A program made the position numbers and the translations under genes. Positions 29,344-37,768 of a stretch of 64,000 nt of DNA are shown here, piece after piece (the first letter of the stretch is position 1; every line of letters starts with the position of its first letter). The notes beneath the pieces were generated by a model, which worked only from the letters and a program-made list of their open reading frames with translations, was not told where the DNA came from and ran no database searches. The stretch is from Streptomyces rapamycinicus NRRL 5491. Lineage in GTDB: Bacteria > Actinomycetota > Actinomycetes > Streptomycetales > Streptomycetaceae. Location: positions 558,001 through 622,000 of the forward strand of contig NZ_CP085193.1 in assembly GCF_024298965.1 (NCBI RefSeq), read 5' to 3'.

Positions 29344-31323
29344 GTGTTCTCCTCATCCGCCGCACCACCCGGCCCGACCGCACCGCACATGGTCGTCTGC
29401 GGTGACGACGCGCTCGCACACCGCCTGGCCGCGGAACTCCACTACGTCTACCGGGCACGGGTGACCCTCATCGTCCCGGGCGGCGTCTCCCTGGCGGAAC
29501 CCACGGGGCGGAGGATGGCCGGAGGCCGTGCCGCCGCACTCTTCGGCCGGTTGAGCACCGCTGTCGGACGGGTCCCGCCGCCGAGGTCCCCGGACGACGC
29601 CGCCCCGGACCGGGGAGTGGAGGTCATGGAAGCCCCGGCGCTGGACGACGAGGTGCTGGCCGAGGCGGGTATCGAGCATGCGACAGCGCTCGCCCTGGTC
29701 CATGACGACGACGAGGTCAACATCCACGCCGCGCTCCGCGCTCGCCGCCTCAACCCCCGGCTGCGCCTGGTCATCCGGCTCTACAACCGCAAACTCGGCC
29801 AGCATCTGGAGGAACTCCTCGACCAGGCGGCGTGGGTGGCCGCCCCCGGTATGGACCCGGCCGAGCTGGACGCGTCCACCACCGTGCTGTCGGACGCCGA
29901 CACCGTCGCCCCCGCACTCGCGGCCACCGCCGTCGCGGGCACCAGCAAGGTGGTACAGGCCGACGGGCTGCTGCTGCGTGCGGCCGAGCGCATTCCGTCC
30001 GGCTCCGACGAGGTCGCCGATCCGGGGCTGTGCACCCTCGCCCTGCTCTCGTCCACCACCAGCGATCCGGCCGGCAGCGAGGGCTCCGAGGGCAGCGGGG
30101 ACGAGGGGCCCAGGCTGCTGCCGGGGGACGAGGAGGTCGCCGCCGCCACCGGGCGCGGCACGGTGGTACTGGAAGCCGTCTCCGCCACCGGCACACCGCT
30201 GCCGCCGCGGCGGCTCGGCAGCCGCAGACTGCCGCTCGCCTCACTCTTCTCCCGCCGGCTGCGCTGGTCCGTCGCCGGTATGGCGATCGCCGTGCTCGCG
30301 CTCGCCGTCGCCTCCTGGTACTTCACCGGGGCCGGTCTCCTCCACGGGGCCTACCTCACGGTGCTGGACGTCCTGGCGATCGACGACCCGGCGCTGGACG
30401 AGCCGACCGGACGCAAGATCCTCCAGCTCCTGTCCGGGCTGACCGGACTGCTCCTGCTGCCCGTCCTGGTGGCCGCCGCGCTGGAAGCGCTGGGCACCTT
30501 CCGCACCGCGTCCGCGCTGCGCCGCCCGCCGCGCGGCCTCTCCGGCCACGTCGTGCTGCTCGGGCTCGGCAAGGTCGGCACCCGGGTCCTGGCCAGACTC
30601 CGGGAGATGGACATCCCCCTGGTGTGCGTGGAAGAGGACCCCCAGGCGCGCGGCATCCCGCTGGCCCGCAGGCTGGGGGTGCCGACCGTCATCGGCGATG
30701 TCACCCAGGAGGGCGTCCTGGAGGCCGCCAAAATCCAACGCGCACGCGCCCTGCTCGCCCTGACCAGCGTCGACACCACCAACCTGGAGGCGACACTGTA
30801 CGCCCGCTCGGTCAAACCCCGGCTGCGGGTGGCCCTGCGCCTGTACGACGACCACTTCGCCACCGCCGTCTACCGCACCCTGCGCGCCGCCCACCCGCAG
30901 GCGCTGACCCGCAGCCGCAGCGTCTCCAGTCTGGCGGCGCCCGCCTTCGCCGGGGCGATGATGGGCCGCCAGATCCTGGGCGCCATACCGGTCGAGCGCC
31001 GGGTACTGATCTTCGCCGCACTGCATGTCGCCGGACATCCGCGGCTGGAGGGGCGTACCGTCGCCGAGGCGTTCGCACCGGGCGCCTGGCGGGTGATCGC
31101 ACTGGACACGGCCGAACCCGAGGACCGGCAACGCGACCTCGCGGCGGCACCCCGCTACGGCGAAGCCACCAGGCAACCCGCCCTGGTGTGGGAACCGCCC
31201 CCCGACTACGTCCTGCGGTCACAGGACCGCGTGGTGCTGGCCGTCACCCGCCAGGGCCTGGGTGAACTTCTCGCCGGTCACCCACCCGCCGGTATTCACG
31301 GATCGCAGGGAGCGGACCGCTGA
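29344..31323 (+). CDS. Channel-like membrane protein with two RCK/TrkA-N domains
   Basis: 659 residues from GTG 29344. The first Rossmann-like TrkA-N domain (about 15-220) begins HMVVCGDDALAHRLAAEL. Two membrane helices near residues 310-332 (WSVAGMAIAVLALAVASWYF) and 357-380 (LSGLTGLLLLPVLVAAALEA) flank a loop. A second, better preserved RCK domain starts HVVLLGLGKVGTRVLARL (GxGxxG) and continues to the C-terminus with a TrkA-C-like end. The layout resembles CASTOR/POLLUX-type or other NAD-binding K+ channel proteins, but the selectivity filter TVGYG is absent from the loop (TVLDVLAIDDPALD). Ion specificity, and even channel function, are therefore uncertain. Confidence 0.75.
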   Translation: MFSSSAAPPGPTAPHMVVCGDDALAHRLAAELHYVYRARVTLIVPGGVSLAEPTGRRMAGGRAAALFGRLSTAVGRVPPPRSPDDAAPDRGVEVMEAPALDDEVLAEAGIEHATALALVHDDDEVNIHAALRARRLNPRLRLVIRLYNRKLGQHLEELLDQAAWVAAPGMDPAELDASTTVLSDADTVAPALAATAVAGTSKVVQADGLLLRAAERIPSGSDEVADPGLCTLALLSSTTSDPAGSEGSEGSGDEGPRLLPGDEEVAAATGRGTVVLEAVSATGTPLPPRRLGSRRLPLASLFSRRLRWSVAGMAIAVLALAVASWYFTGAGLLHGAYLTVLDVLAIDDPALDEPTGRKILQLLSGLTGLLLLPVLVAAALEALGTFRTASALRRPPRGLSGHVVLLGLGKVGTRVLARLREMDIPLVCVEEDPQARGIPLARRLGVPTVIGDVTQEGVLEAAKIQRARALLALTSVDTTNLEATLYARSVKPRLRVALRLYDDHFATAVYRTLRAAHPQALTRSRSVSSLAAPAFAGAMMGRQILGAIPVERRVLIFAALHVAGHPRLEGRTVAEAFAPGAWRVIALDTAEPEDRQRDLAAAPRYGEATRQPALVWEPPPDYVLRSQDRVVLAVTRQGLGELLAGHPPAGIHGSQGADR

Positions 31324-31329
31324 GACGGC

Positions 31330-31633
31330 GCAGCATGCCCGCGGGCGCGGCGCCTGGCGGTACGCCAGGAGGAGTGGCATGGGTCTGGGCGAGCCGGCCG
31401 GCCGGGGCCTCCCACAGGTTGGCCTGCCGCACCTTCACCAGGAACTCCATGTCCAGCTTGCTCACCGGGCCGGCCGTGGTGACGACGTCACCGGGGGCGG
31501 CCGGTTTGGCGCTGGGGAAGCTCGCCGAGGAGTTCTCGGTGGCGTTCGCATCGCCTCGGGTGGCCCAGACGATGGCTCCGGCGATGACGGCCAGGGCGAC
31601 GAGCAGGTCCGCTACGGTCCCGCTCCCCGGCAC
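31330..31633 (-). pseudogene. Truncated DUF4142 secreted/membrane protein
   Basis: About 75 codons on the minus strand encode a hydrophobic N-terminus (ADLLVALAVIAGAIVWA) and then GPVSKLDMEFLVKVRQANLW and EAPAGRLAQTHA, matching the beginning of the DUF4142 domain of Streptomyces proteins. The rest of the domain is missing: the frame continues into sequence antisense to the channel gene. Its start is also unclear. It is probably a deletion remnant at the 3' boundary of the channel gene. Confidence 0.5.
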
Positions 31634-31753
31634 CTTGACCGCGTGGGTGCACGATGAGCGTCTTGAGACAGTGCAACATTTGCATGACCGAAGCAGCTGG
31701 CGGCGGCCCCGGCGGCGGTGTAGTCACCGTTCCAATGGGGCCGTCGCCCGACA

Positions 31754-32245
31754 TCACCAATTGGCGTGCGCCTGGGAGCCGTTCGGCACCGCCGGCTCGC
31801 CGCCCGCCTCCGTGAACGCCTGCAACGCGTCGATCAGATAGCGACGCCGGCCCGGCGGCATGGCGTCGACGATGCGTGCGATCTCCTGCCGACGCCGTTC
31901 GGTGGCCTCAGCCACGATCCGCCGCCCGCCCTTGGTGAGCGAGATCACGCTGGTGCGCCGGTCCTCCGCCGAGACGCCGCGCGCGGCCATTCCCGCCGCG
32001 ACCAGACGGTCGATCATGCGCATCGCGGTCGACGGCTGTACGCCCAACTCCCCCGCCAGCCCGGACAGGCTCAGCGGCCCCCGGCCGTCGAGCACCACCA
32101 GCATCCGGAACTGCGGCGGTGTCAGGGACTCCTCCACCTCGGCCAGTGACCGGACTGAGACGGCGACCAGCAGACGGGACGCGGTCAGCAGGGCGGAGAC
32201 CATCGCCTCGGCATCGGACTCGGGGCCTGGAGAACGGCGCGGCAT
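31754..32245 (-). CDS. MarR-family transcriptional regulator
   Basis: 163 residues; ATG 32245 after AAAGGG. The winged-helix core is LTPPQFRMLVVLDGRGPL, LAGELGVQPSTAMRMIDRLV and ARGVSAEDRRTSVISLTKGG, with long dimerisation helices at both ends. It lies 74 bp after the PCuAC-like gene in the same direction, at the end of the isonitrile/copper run, and could be its regulator. No operator palindrome was recognised in the 74-bp gap. Confidence 0.88.
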   Translation of the reverse strand: MPRRSPGPESDAEAMVSALLTASRLLVAVSVRSLAEVEESLTPPQFRMLVVLDGRGPLSLSGLAGELGVQPSTAMRMIDRLVAAGMAARGVSAEDRRTSVISLTKGGRRIVAEATERRRQEIARIVDAMPPGRRRYLIDALQAFTEAGGEPAVPNGSQAHANW

Positions 32246-32319
32246 ACGCCCTTTCTACCGTCTCGGCCCGCCGTACGGGGCACCGGCCGCTTCCCACGCC
32301 CGCGCTCGGACAGGCTCAC

Positions 32320-32832
32320 TCAGCCCTCGCCCGGCCGCACGACGACGGCGTTGGTCCCGACACGTCCGCCGTGTTCGAAGCGGAGGGTGAAGGGCACCAG
32401 GTCTCCGGGCCGCCAGCGGGCCGTGGCCGGGACGGTCACATCACTGGTGAACGGTGACATGTCGAGCGTGCCGCCCGCCGGAACCGGCAGGGACTCCGCG
32501 GCCTGGGGGTAGGCCGATCCCCGCCCGGTCATCCGGTGACGGCTGAGCGAGATCCCCCCGGTGACCGCGGGGGACGTCACCTCGACCAACCGGTCCCGCG
32601 CCCCGCCGGTGTTGGTGATCCGGAAGAACGCGGCGGTCCGGGGCACGCCCGGGGCGGGAAGGAAGAGCCGTGCGCCGGTGACGTCGATACGCGGGGGGCT
32701 GCCCGCGCTGCCCGAGGCGGTCCACACGGCGAGACCACCCAGCGCCAGGACACAGGCGCAGGCCGGAGCGACCGCGGCCCGTAGGGAATCGGTGAGGCGA
32801 CGGTGGCTGGGCGTCCAGGAGGGCTTTGTCAT
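32320..32832 (-). CDS. PCuAC-like periplasmic copper chaperone family protein with incomplete copper motif
   Basis: 170 residues from ATG 32832 (MTKPSWTPSHRRL). One N-terminal membrane anchor/signal (AVAPACACVLALGGLAVW) precedes a DUF461/PCuAC-type beta-barrel: RTAAFFRITNTGGARDRLVEVTSP and SLSRHRMTGRG. In true PCuAC proteins copper is bound by H-x(10)-M and a second H-x-M; here HRM is kept but the second site reads DMSPFTSDVTV without His. It follows the copper ATPase by 74 bp. It probably retains the fold with altered or lost Cu(I) affinity, or uses a different ligand set. Confidence 0.7.
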   Translation of the reverse strand: MTKPSWTPSHRRLTDSLRAAVAPACACVLALGGLAVWTASGSAGSPPRIDVTGARLFLPAPGVPRTAAFFRITNTGGARDRLVEVTSPAVTGGISLSRHRMTGRGSAYPQAAESLPVPAGGTLDMSPFTSDVTVPATARWRPGDLVPFTLRFEHGGRVGTNAVVVRPGEG

Positions 32833-32906
32833 CGGGCGGGTCTCCACCTCGGTATCGGGCCGCGGTCGCGGGCAGGCAGTCCGCCCGCGAGCGGGGAACA
32901 GGGGCG

Positions 32907-35186
32907 TCACAGTGGTGTCCGGGCGGCGGGCCGGGTGGGGCGGCCGCCGGTCGGTGACGGCTGCCAGACACGCAGCCGCAGGCTGTTGCCGACCACGAGC
33001 AGCGAGCTGGCCGACATCGCGACAGCGGCCGGCATGGGGCTGAGCAGGCCGACCATGGCCAGCGGCACGGTCACGACGTTGTAGCCGAACGCCCAGACCA
33101 GGTTGGCCCGGATCGTGCCCAGCGCACCGCGGGCGAGGCTGACCGCGTCCGCCAGGGTCTCGATGTCGCCGCGTACCAGGGTCACGTCGGCCGCGCCGAT
33201 CGCCACGTCCGTGCCCGTGCCCATGGCGATGCCGAGGTCGGCGCCGGCCAGGGCGGCCGCGTCGTTGACACCGTCGCCGACGACGGCGACCCGGTAGCCC
33301 CGCTCCCGCAGCCCGCGGACGAGGGCTGCCTTGTCCTCCGGGGTACATCGGGCGTGCACCTCCTCGATGCGGAGGTCGGCGGCGACGGCGCGGGCGGGCG
33401 CCTCCCGGTCGCCGGTGGCGAGCACGGGTCGCACCCCCAGGCGGCGCAGCCGGTCCACGGCCCGGTAGCTTCCCGGCCGCAGGACGTCCCCGACCTCGAT
33501 CAGTGCCTCCGTCTCGCCGTCGACGCGGACCACGACCGGTGTGCGGGCGGCGGTCTCGCCGGCCGACAGCGCCCGGGCCAGGGTGGGCGGCAACGTGTCG
33601 TCCGGGGCCAGGACCTCGATCAACCGGCCCGCCACCCGCCCGCGGACGCCCTTCCCCGGCAGTGCGAGGAAGTCGGCCACGGCCGGAAGCGGCTCCCCGG
33701 GAACGGTTCGCCGGGCATACGCGGCGATGGCACGCCCCAGCGGATGTTCCGACCCTTGTTCGACCGCGCCCGCCAGCCGGACCGCCCGCTCCTCGCCGAG
33801 TCCGCCCGGCACGGCGGTGACCCGGGCGACGCTCATGTGCCCGGAGGTGAGTGTTCCGGTCTTGTCGAGCACCACGGCATCGAGGTGCCGCAGTCCCTCC
33901 AGCGCCCGCGCCCCGCTGACCAGGACGCCGAGTTGGGCTCCCCGGCCGGTCGCCGCCATCAGGGCGGTGGGGGTCGCCAGGCCCAGCGCACAGGGGCACG
34001 CCACGACCAGGACGGCCACGCACGCGGTGATCGCCGCCTGCGGCTCGGCTCCGGCCCCGAGCCAGAATCCGAGCACCGTGACGGCAAGGGCCAGCACGAC
34101 GGGGACGAAGACCCCCGCGACCTTGTCGGCGAGCCGCTGCGCCCGTGCCTTGCCCGCCTGGGCCTCGGTCACCAGCCGGGTGATACGGGACAGTTGGGTG
34201 TCGGCCCCAACCGCGGTGGCCCGTACGAGAATCAGCCCTCCGGCGTTGACGGCACCGCCGATCACCGGCGCTCCGGGGCCGACTTCCACCGGCTCGCTCT
34301 CCCCGGTCACCAGGGAGAGATCGACGGCCGAGCCGCCCTCCACAACGGTGCCGTCGGTGGCCAGGCGCTCCCCGGGGCGGACGGCGAAGACCTGACCGAC
34401 CCGCAGTTGTCCGATCGGGATCAGGCGCTCGCCGTCGCCGTCGCGTACCGAGACTTCCTTGGCGGCCAGCCGGGCCAGTGAGCGCAGTGCCGCGCCGGTT
34501 CCCCGCCGGGCCCGTGCTTCCAGGTGGCGGCCCGCCAGGACGAACAGCGGTACGCCGACGGCGGCCTCCAGATAGATGTGGGCGACGCCGTCCGGGGCGG
34601 TGGGCACCAGGCTGAACGGCATCCGCATGCCGGGGTCGCCGGCGCCGCCGAAGAACAGCGCGTAGGAGGACCAGGCGAAGGAGGCCGCGACTCCCAGCGA
34701 CACGAGGGTGTCCATGGTCGCCGCCGAGTGCCGCAGTCCGCGCGCCGCCCGCAGGTGGAAGGGCCAGGCTCCCCAGACGACGACGGGCGCGGCGAGTACG
34801 AAGCACAGCCACTGCCAGTCGCGGAACTGCAGACCGGGAACCATCGACAGGATCAGCACCGGCACCGCGAGCAGAGTCGTGATCACCAGCCGGTCGCGCT
34901 CCTGCCGGGCGTCCTCCGCTTCGTCGTCGTCCTCGCGCCGTCGCTGTCCGGGCGGCTCGGGGAGCGCGGCGGAATAGCCGGCCTGCTCGACGGCCGCGAT
35001 CAGCTGGTCCGGGCCGATCCCGGAGGGGTGGTTCACCCGGGCCCGGCCGGTGGCGAGGTTCACGTTCGCCGTGACCCCGTCCAGCCTGGCCAGCTTCTTC
35101 TCGACGCGCCGCACACAGGCCGCACAGGTCATTCCGCCGACGGAGAGGTCGGTCACGACCGCCTGGGAAGTCGATTCGGCGGCCAT
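32907..35186 (-). CDS. Copper-translocating P1B-type ATPase
   Basis: 759 residues. ATG overlaps the upstream stop (TGATG). It has an N-terminal HMA domain with GGMTCAACV (C21, C24), eight membrane spans, the actuator TGESEPVEVG, the ion-path CPC motif in VACPCALGLATP, the phosphorylation site DKTGTLTSG, the SEHPLG nucleotide-domain motif and GDGVNDAAALAGADLG. CPC with a single MTCxxC domain indicates Cu(I) (or Ag(I)) export. It is probably co-transcribed with the isonitrile biosynthesis genes upstream (only 30 bp separate them from the small gene before it), tying that pathway to copper. Confidence 0.93.
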   Translation of the reverse strand: MAAESTSQAVVTDLSVGGMTCAACVRRVEKKLARLDGVTANVNLATGRARVNHPSGIGPDQLIAAVEQAGYSAALPEPPGQRRREDDDEAEDARQERDRLVITTLLAVPVLILSMVPGLQFRDWQWLCFVLAAPVVVWGAWPFHLRAARGLRHSAATMDTLVSLGVAASFAWSSYALFFGGAGDPGMRMPFSLVPTAPDGVAHIYLEAAVGVPLFVLAGRHLEARARRGTGAALRSLARLAAKEVSVRDGDGERLIPIGQLRVGQVFAVRPGERLATDGTVVEGGSAVDLSLVTGESEPVEVGPGAPVIGGAVNAGGLILVRATAVGADTQLSRITRLVTEAQAGKARAQRLADKVAGVFVPVVLALAVTVLGFWLGAGAEPQAAITACVAVLVVACPCALGLATPTALMAATGRGAQLGVLVSGARALEGLRHLDAVVLDKTGTLTSGHMSVARVTAVPGGLGEERAVRLAGAVEQGSEHPLGRAIAAYARRTVPGEPLPAVADFLALPGKGVRGRVAGRLIEVLAPDDTLPPTLARALSAGETAARTPVVVRVDGETEALIEVGDVLRPGSYRAVDRLRRLGVRPVLATGDREAPARAVAADLRIEEVHARCTPEDKAALVRGLRERGYRVAVVGDGVNDAAALAGADLGIAMGTGTDVAIGAADVTLVRGDIETLADAVSLARGALGTIRANLVWAFGYNVVTVPLAMVGLLSPMPAAVAMSASSLLVVGNSLRLRVWQPSPTGGRPTRPAARTPL

Positions 35187-35443
35187 CAGCGCCCGCTTCC
35201 GCGGTCCGTGCCCATGCCGCCCATGTCCATGCCGCCACCGCCGTGGCCGCCTCCCGGGCCGTCCTGTGTCGTGCCGGTGCCGTGCATGCCGGGGGCGACG
35301 GGCCCGGCGCCCGTGCCGACGGCGTAGGAGGCGGCGAACACCACCACGAGCAGCAGGAGGAAGCCGCACAGCGCGGGCGGGGGCAATGCTCCGGACAGCG
35401 ACGCGGCCGCCCGGCGGCGGGCCGGCCGGTGGTTCTGCTCCAT
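35186..35443 (-). CDS. Small single-span membrane protein with Met/His/Gly-rich tail
   Basis: 85 residues; GGAG lies nine bases before ATG 35443. A basic N-terminus, one membrane helix (ALCGFLLLLVVVFAASYAVG) and an outward or inward tail rich in Met, His and Gly (MHGTGTT, GGGHGGGGMDMGGMGTD) are visible. Such tails bind Cu(I)/Cu(II) in copper resistance proteins. The stop overlaps the ATPase start, so it is very likely an accessory copper-binding subunit. I know no named family. Confidence 0.7.
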   Translation of the reverse strand: MEQNHRPARRRAAASLSGALPPPALCGFLLLLVVVFAASYAVGTGAGPVAPGMHGTGTTQDGPGGGHGGGGMDMGGMGTDRGSGR

Positions 35444-35473
35444 GTGATGAGACTCCGATCAGTTCGTGCGGGT

Positions 35474-36409
35474 TCAGCCCTGTTCGTAATGGCTCGGTCT
35501 GCCGTGACGGTGGATGAGGCGGCCGAGCTGTTCCGCGCGGGTGCGGGGCAGGAGGGTCCAGGTGCCGTCGGTGCGGTGCAGGGCGGCGGAGTGCCAGGGG
35601 GTGGTCCAGACGTCGGGAACGTCGAGCAGGCGGATGCCGAACTTCGGGGCGCCGATGGGCTGGGGGTGGATGGACAACCGGATGGCGCGAGGGTGGTGTT
35701 CGGCGATCAGGTCGCCCCAGGCGCGGCTGCGCTGAATGACGCCGTAGGCGCGTTCGCGGCATTCGCGTTGGAGGGCGGAGCGGGTGCCGGTGAAGTCCGC
35801 GGTGTCGTCGACGAGGAATCGGGTGATGCCCCGGTACAGGGCCAGGGTGTCGCCCTCGGAGCGGACCTCCGCCCGCAGCGCCTCCAGGGTGGGGGCGTAA
35901 CCCTGGTGCACCCGGGCGCGCTTGGCGCCGTGGGGCAGGTCACCCAGCACATCGCGCAGGTCGAAGACGGAGAGGCGGCGCAGGTCCGCCTCCCGTATGA
36001 GGTGTCCGAGCGCGTCCGCGTAGGCGTCTATGTGGTCGTCCGGGACGCGGATGAGGTCGCCGAAGACATGGCCGTCGGAGCAGATGATCACGCGGGCGCC
36101 CGGCGGGTGGATCCGCTCGATCTCCTCGCACAGGGTGTTCAGGAAGCCGAGGGACAGGCGTTCGCCCTGGTCGGGGAGGTGGCCGAGGACCTTGGCGGGG
36201 TTGGGGGACTTGCACGGGAAGCCGGGCAGGGTGAAGACCACGGGTTCTCCGGCGCGTACGAACCCGGCGATCTGGCGCAGTTGGTGCGGGAACGCCATCA
36301 CTCCCCCGGGCACGGCGGCGGCCGTGCGGTGGTGCGGCAGGAGCAGGTTGAGGATGGCGGCGCTGATGCCGCTCGTGGAGCGGGTGTCCGGCGTGGTCGT
36401 CGGCGGCAT
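35474..36409 (-). CDS. DIT1/PvcA-family isonitrile synthase
   Basis: 311 residues from ATG 36409, with GGAGGA upstream; a longer frame begins 15 codons earlier without a ribosome site. Family hallmarks: VVFTLPGFPCKSPNPAK, VLGHLPDQGERLSLGFL, ICSDGHVFGDLIRVPD, and HPQPIGAPKFGIRLLD. PvcA/IsnA enzymes turn the alpha-amino group of Tyr or Trp into an isonitrile using ribulose-5-phosphate; yeast DIT1 acts in dityrosine synthesis with the P450 DIT2. No IsnB/PvcB-type Fe(II)/2-oxoglutarate oxygenase is present; a P450 and an AsnB-like enzyme lie just upstream instead. It is probably the committing enzyme of a metallophore pathway. Confidence 0.88.
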   Translation of the reverse strand: MPPTTTPDTRSTSGISAAILNLLLPHHRTAAAVPGGVMAFPHQLRQIAGFVRAGEPVVFTLPGFPCKSPNPAKVLGHLPDQGERLSLGFLNTLCEEIERIHPPGARVIICSDGHVFGDLIRVPDDHIDAYADALGHLIREADLRRLSVFDLRDVLGDLPHGAKRARVHQGYAPTLEALRAEVRSEGDTLALYRGITRFLVDDTADFTGTRSALQRECRERAYGVIQRSRAWGDLIAEHHPRAIRLSIHPQPIGAPKFGIRLLDVPDVWTTPWHSAALHRTDGTWTLLPRTRAEQLGRLIHRHGRPSHYEQG

Positions 36410-36481
36410 GGATGGGGTCCTCCGTGAAGGGGTGCGACGCGGGCATGCGGGCATGGCCGTATGGCGCCTCGGCGTGCCGCG

Positions 36482-37756
36482 TCATATGCGCCGGTCGTAG
36501 CCGACGAGCAGGTGGCTGGTGCCCCGTCCGAGGACCGCCGGGATCCACTCGAGGTCCTCGTCGTCGATGGCCAGGCGCAGTCCGGGCAGGCGGGCCAGGA
36601 GGGTGTCCAGGGCGATCCGGAGCTCGGCTCGGGCGAGGGCGGCTCCGGGGCAGAAGTGGATGCCGTGGCCGAAGGCCAGGTGGGGGTTGGGCGAGCGGTC
36701 GAGGTCGAGTGCGTCGGGGTCGGGGAAGCGGCGCGGGTCACGGTTGGCGGCGCACAGCGAGATGATCACCGAGTCACCGGCCGGGATCCTCGTACCGTGC
36801 AGGTCGCCGTCCTGGTCGAGGAAGCGCCAGGTGGTCAGCTCGAAGGCGCTGTCGTGGCGGAGGAGTTCGTCGACCGCGCGGGGCGTCAGACCGGGGTCGT
36901 CGCGCAGCCGGGCGAGCTCGGCGGGGTGGCGGAAGAGGGCGATCAGGGCGGTGGTGATCTGGTTGGTGACCGGTTCCTGTCCGGCCACGAGGAGCTGGAA
37001 GATCATCGAGTCCAGTTCCTCCGGCGACAGCTCTCGTCGGTCGCGGGCCGCGACGAGGCTGCTGAGCAGGTCGTCCTCCCGGTGTTCGCGCTTGTGGGCG
37101 ACGACGTCGGCGATATAGCCCTGCAGTCCGTGCAGACGGGACTCGTACAGCGGGCGTCCGGGGTCGGTGGGGCCCACCGGCTGGACGACCTTGCCCCAGT
37201 CGCGGTCGAAACGGGCGGCCAACTCGGGTGACAGGCCGATCACTTCGGCGAGGACCCGGAACGGGAAGTGGGCGGCGAAGCCGGTGACGAGGTCCGTGGG
37301 ACCGGTTTCCGGGAGGGCGTCGACGAGGGCGTCGGCCAGCTCCTGGAAACGGGGCCTCAGCCGCTCGATGCGGCGCGGGGTGAAGGCGTCGGTGACGAAG
37401 CGCCGCATCCGGGTGTGGTGGGGCGGGTCCTGGTGCAGTAGGTGGACCTGGAGCTGGGAGTGTTGTGGCTCGGGCATGATCGAGGCACGGGCGCGCCAGT
37501 GGTCGTTGCCGCGGTCGTGGTTCTTGCCCAGGCGGTCGTCGTTCAGCGCGGCGTGGGCGGCCTCGTAACCGGTGATGAGCCAGGCGTGCACACCGCTGGG
37601 GAACAGGACGCGATGGACCGGACCGCTCTCACGCATCCGCTGGTACAGCGGATAGGGGTCGGCCTTGTACGGGCAGCCCATGAGCGGGACCGGGTCGGGC
37701 AGGGGTTCGCCCGGGCGGTCCGCGTCCATGGCGGGCAGAGGTTCCTGGAGGGTCAT
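36482..37756 (-). CDS. Cytochrome P450 with altered I-helix
   Basis: 424 residues. The heme ligand is C369 in FGHGIHFCPGAALA; ELLR in DELLRHDS provides the ExxR motif; HLLHQDPPHHTRMRR is the C-helix heme-contact region. The I-helix reads LLVAGQEPVTNQI, so the usual acid-alcohol pair (E/D-T) is E261-P262, lacking the threonine that normally helps proton delivery. This suggests unusual chemistry such as phenol coupling, or water-assisted activation. It lies 72 bp before the isonitrile synthase and 12 bp after the asparagine synthetase-like gene. By analogy with DIT2 it may couple or hydroxylate an isonitrile-tyrosine product. Confidence 0.92.
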   Translation of the reverse strand: MTLQEPLPAMDADRPGEPLPDPVPLMGCPYKADPYPLYQRMRESGPVHRVLFPSGVHAWLITGYEAAHAALNDDRLGKNHDRGNDHWRARASIMPEPQHSQLQVHLLHQDPPHHTRMRRFVTDAFTPRRIERLRPRFQELADALVDALPETGPTDLVTGFAAHFPFRVLAEVIGLSPELAARFDRDWGKVVQPVGPTDPGRPLYESRLHGLQGYIADVVAHKREHREDDLLSSLVAARDRRELSPEELDSMIFQLLVAGQEPVTNQITTALIALFRHPAELARLRDDPGLTPRAVDELLRHDSAFELTTWRFLDQDGDLHGTRIPAGDSVIISLCAANRDPRRFPDPDALDLDRSPNPHLAFGHGIHFCPGAALARAELRIALDTLLARLPGLRLAIDDEDLEWIPAVLGRGTSHLLVGYDRRI

Positions 37757-37768
37757 GGGGGGCGCTCC

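Noticed and set aside
28788..29458. A possible intact gene of 180-200 codons on the minus strand
   Set aside because: Only about 65 codons (28913-29110) look like a protein; the rest is low-complexity Arg/Pro/Gly text in shifted frames.
31244..31633. A complete DUF4142 protein
   Set aside because: The domain is cut after its first third and the frame continues into antisense of the channel gene.
32320..35238. A 972-codon minus-strand frame through the copper ATPase
   Set aside because: Only its last 170 codons (the PCuAC-like gene) are real; the rest is an out-of-frame shadow of the ATPase.
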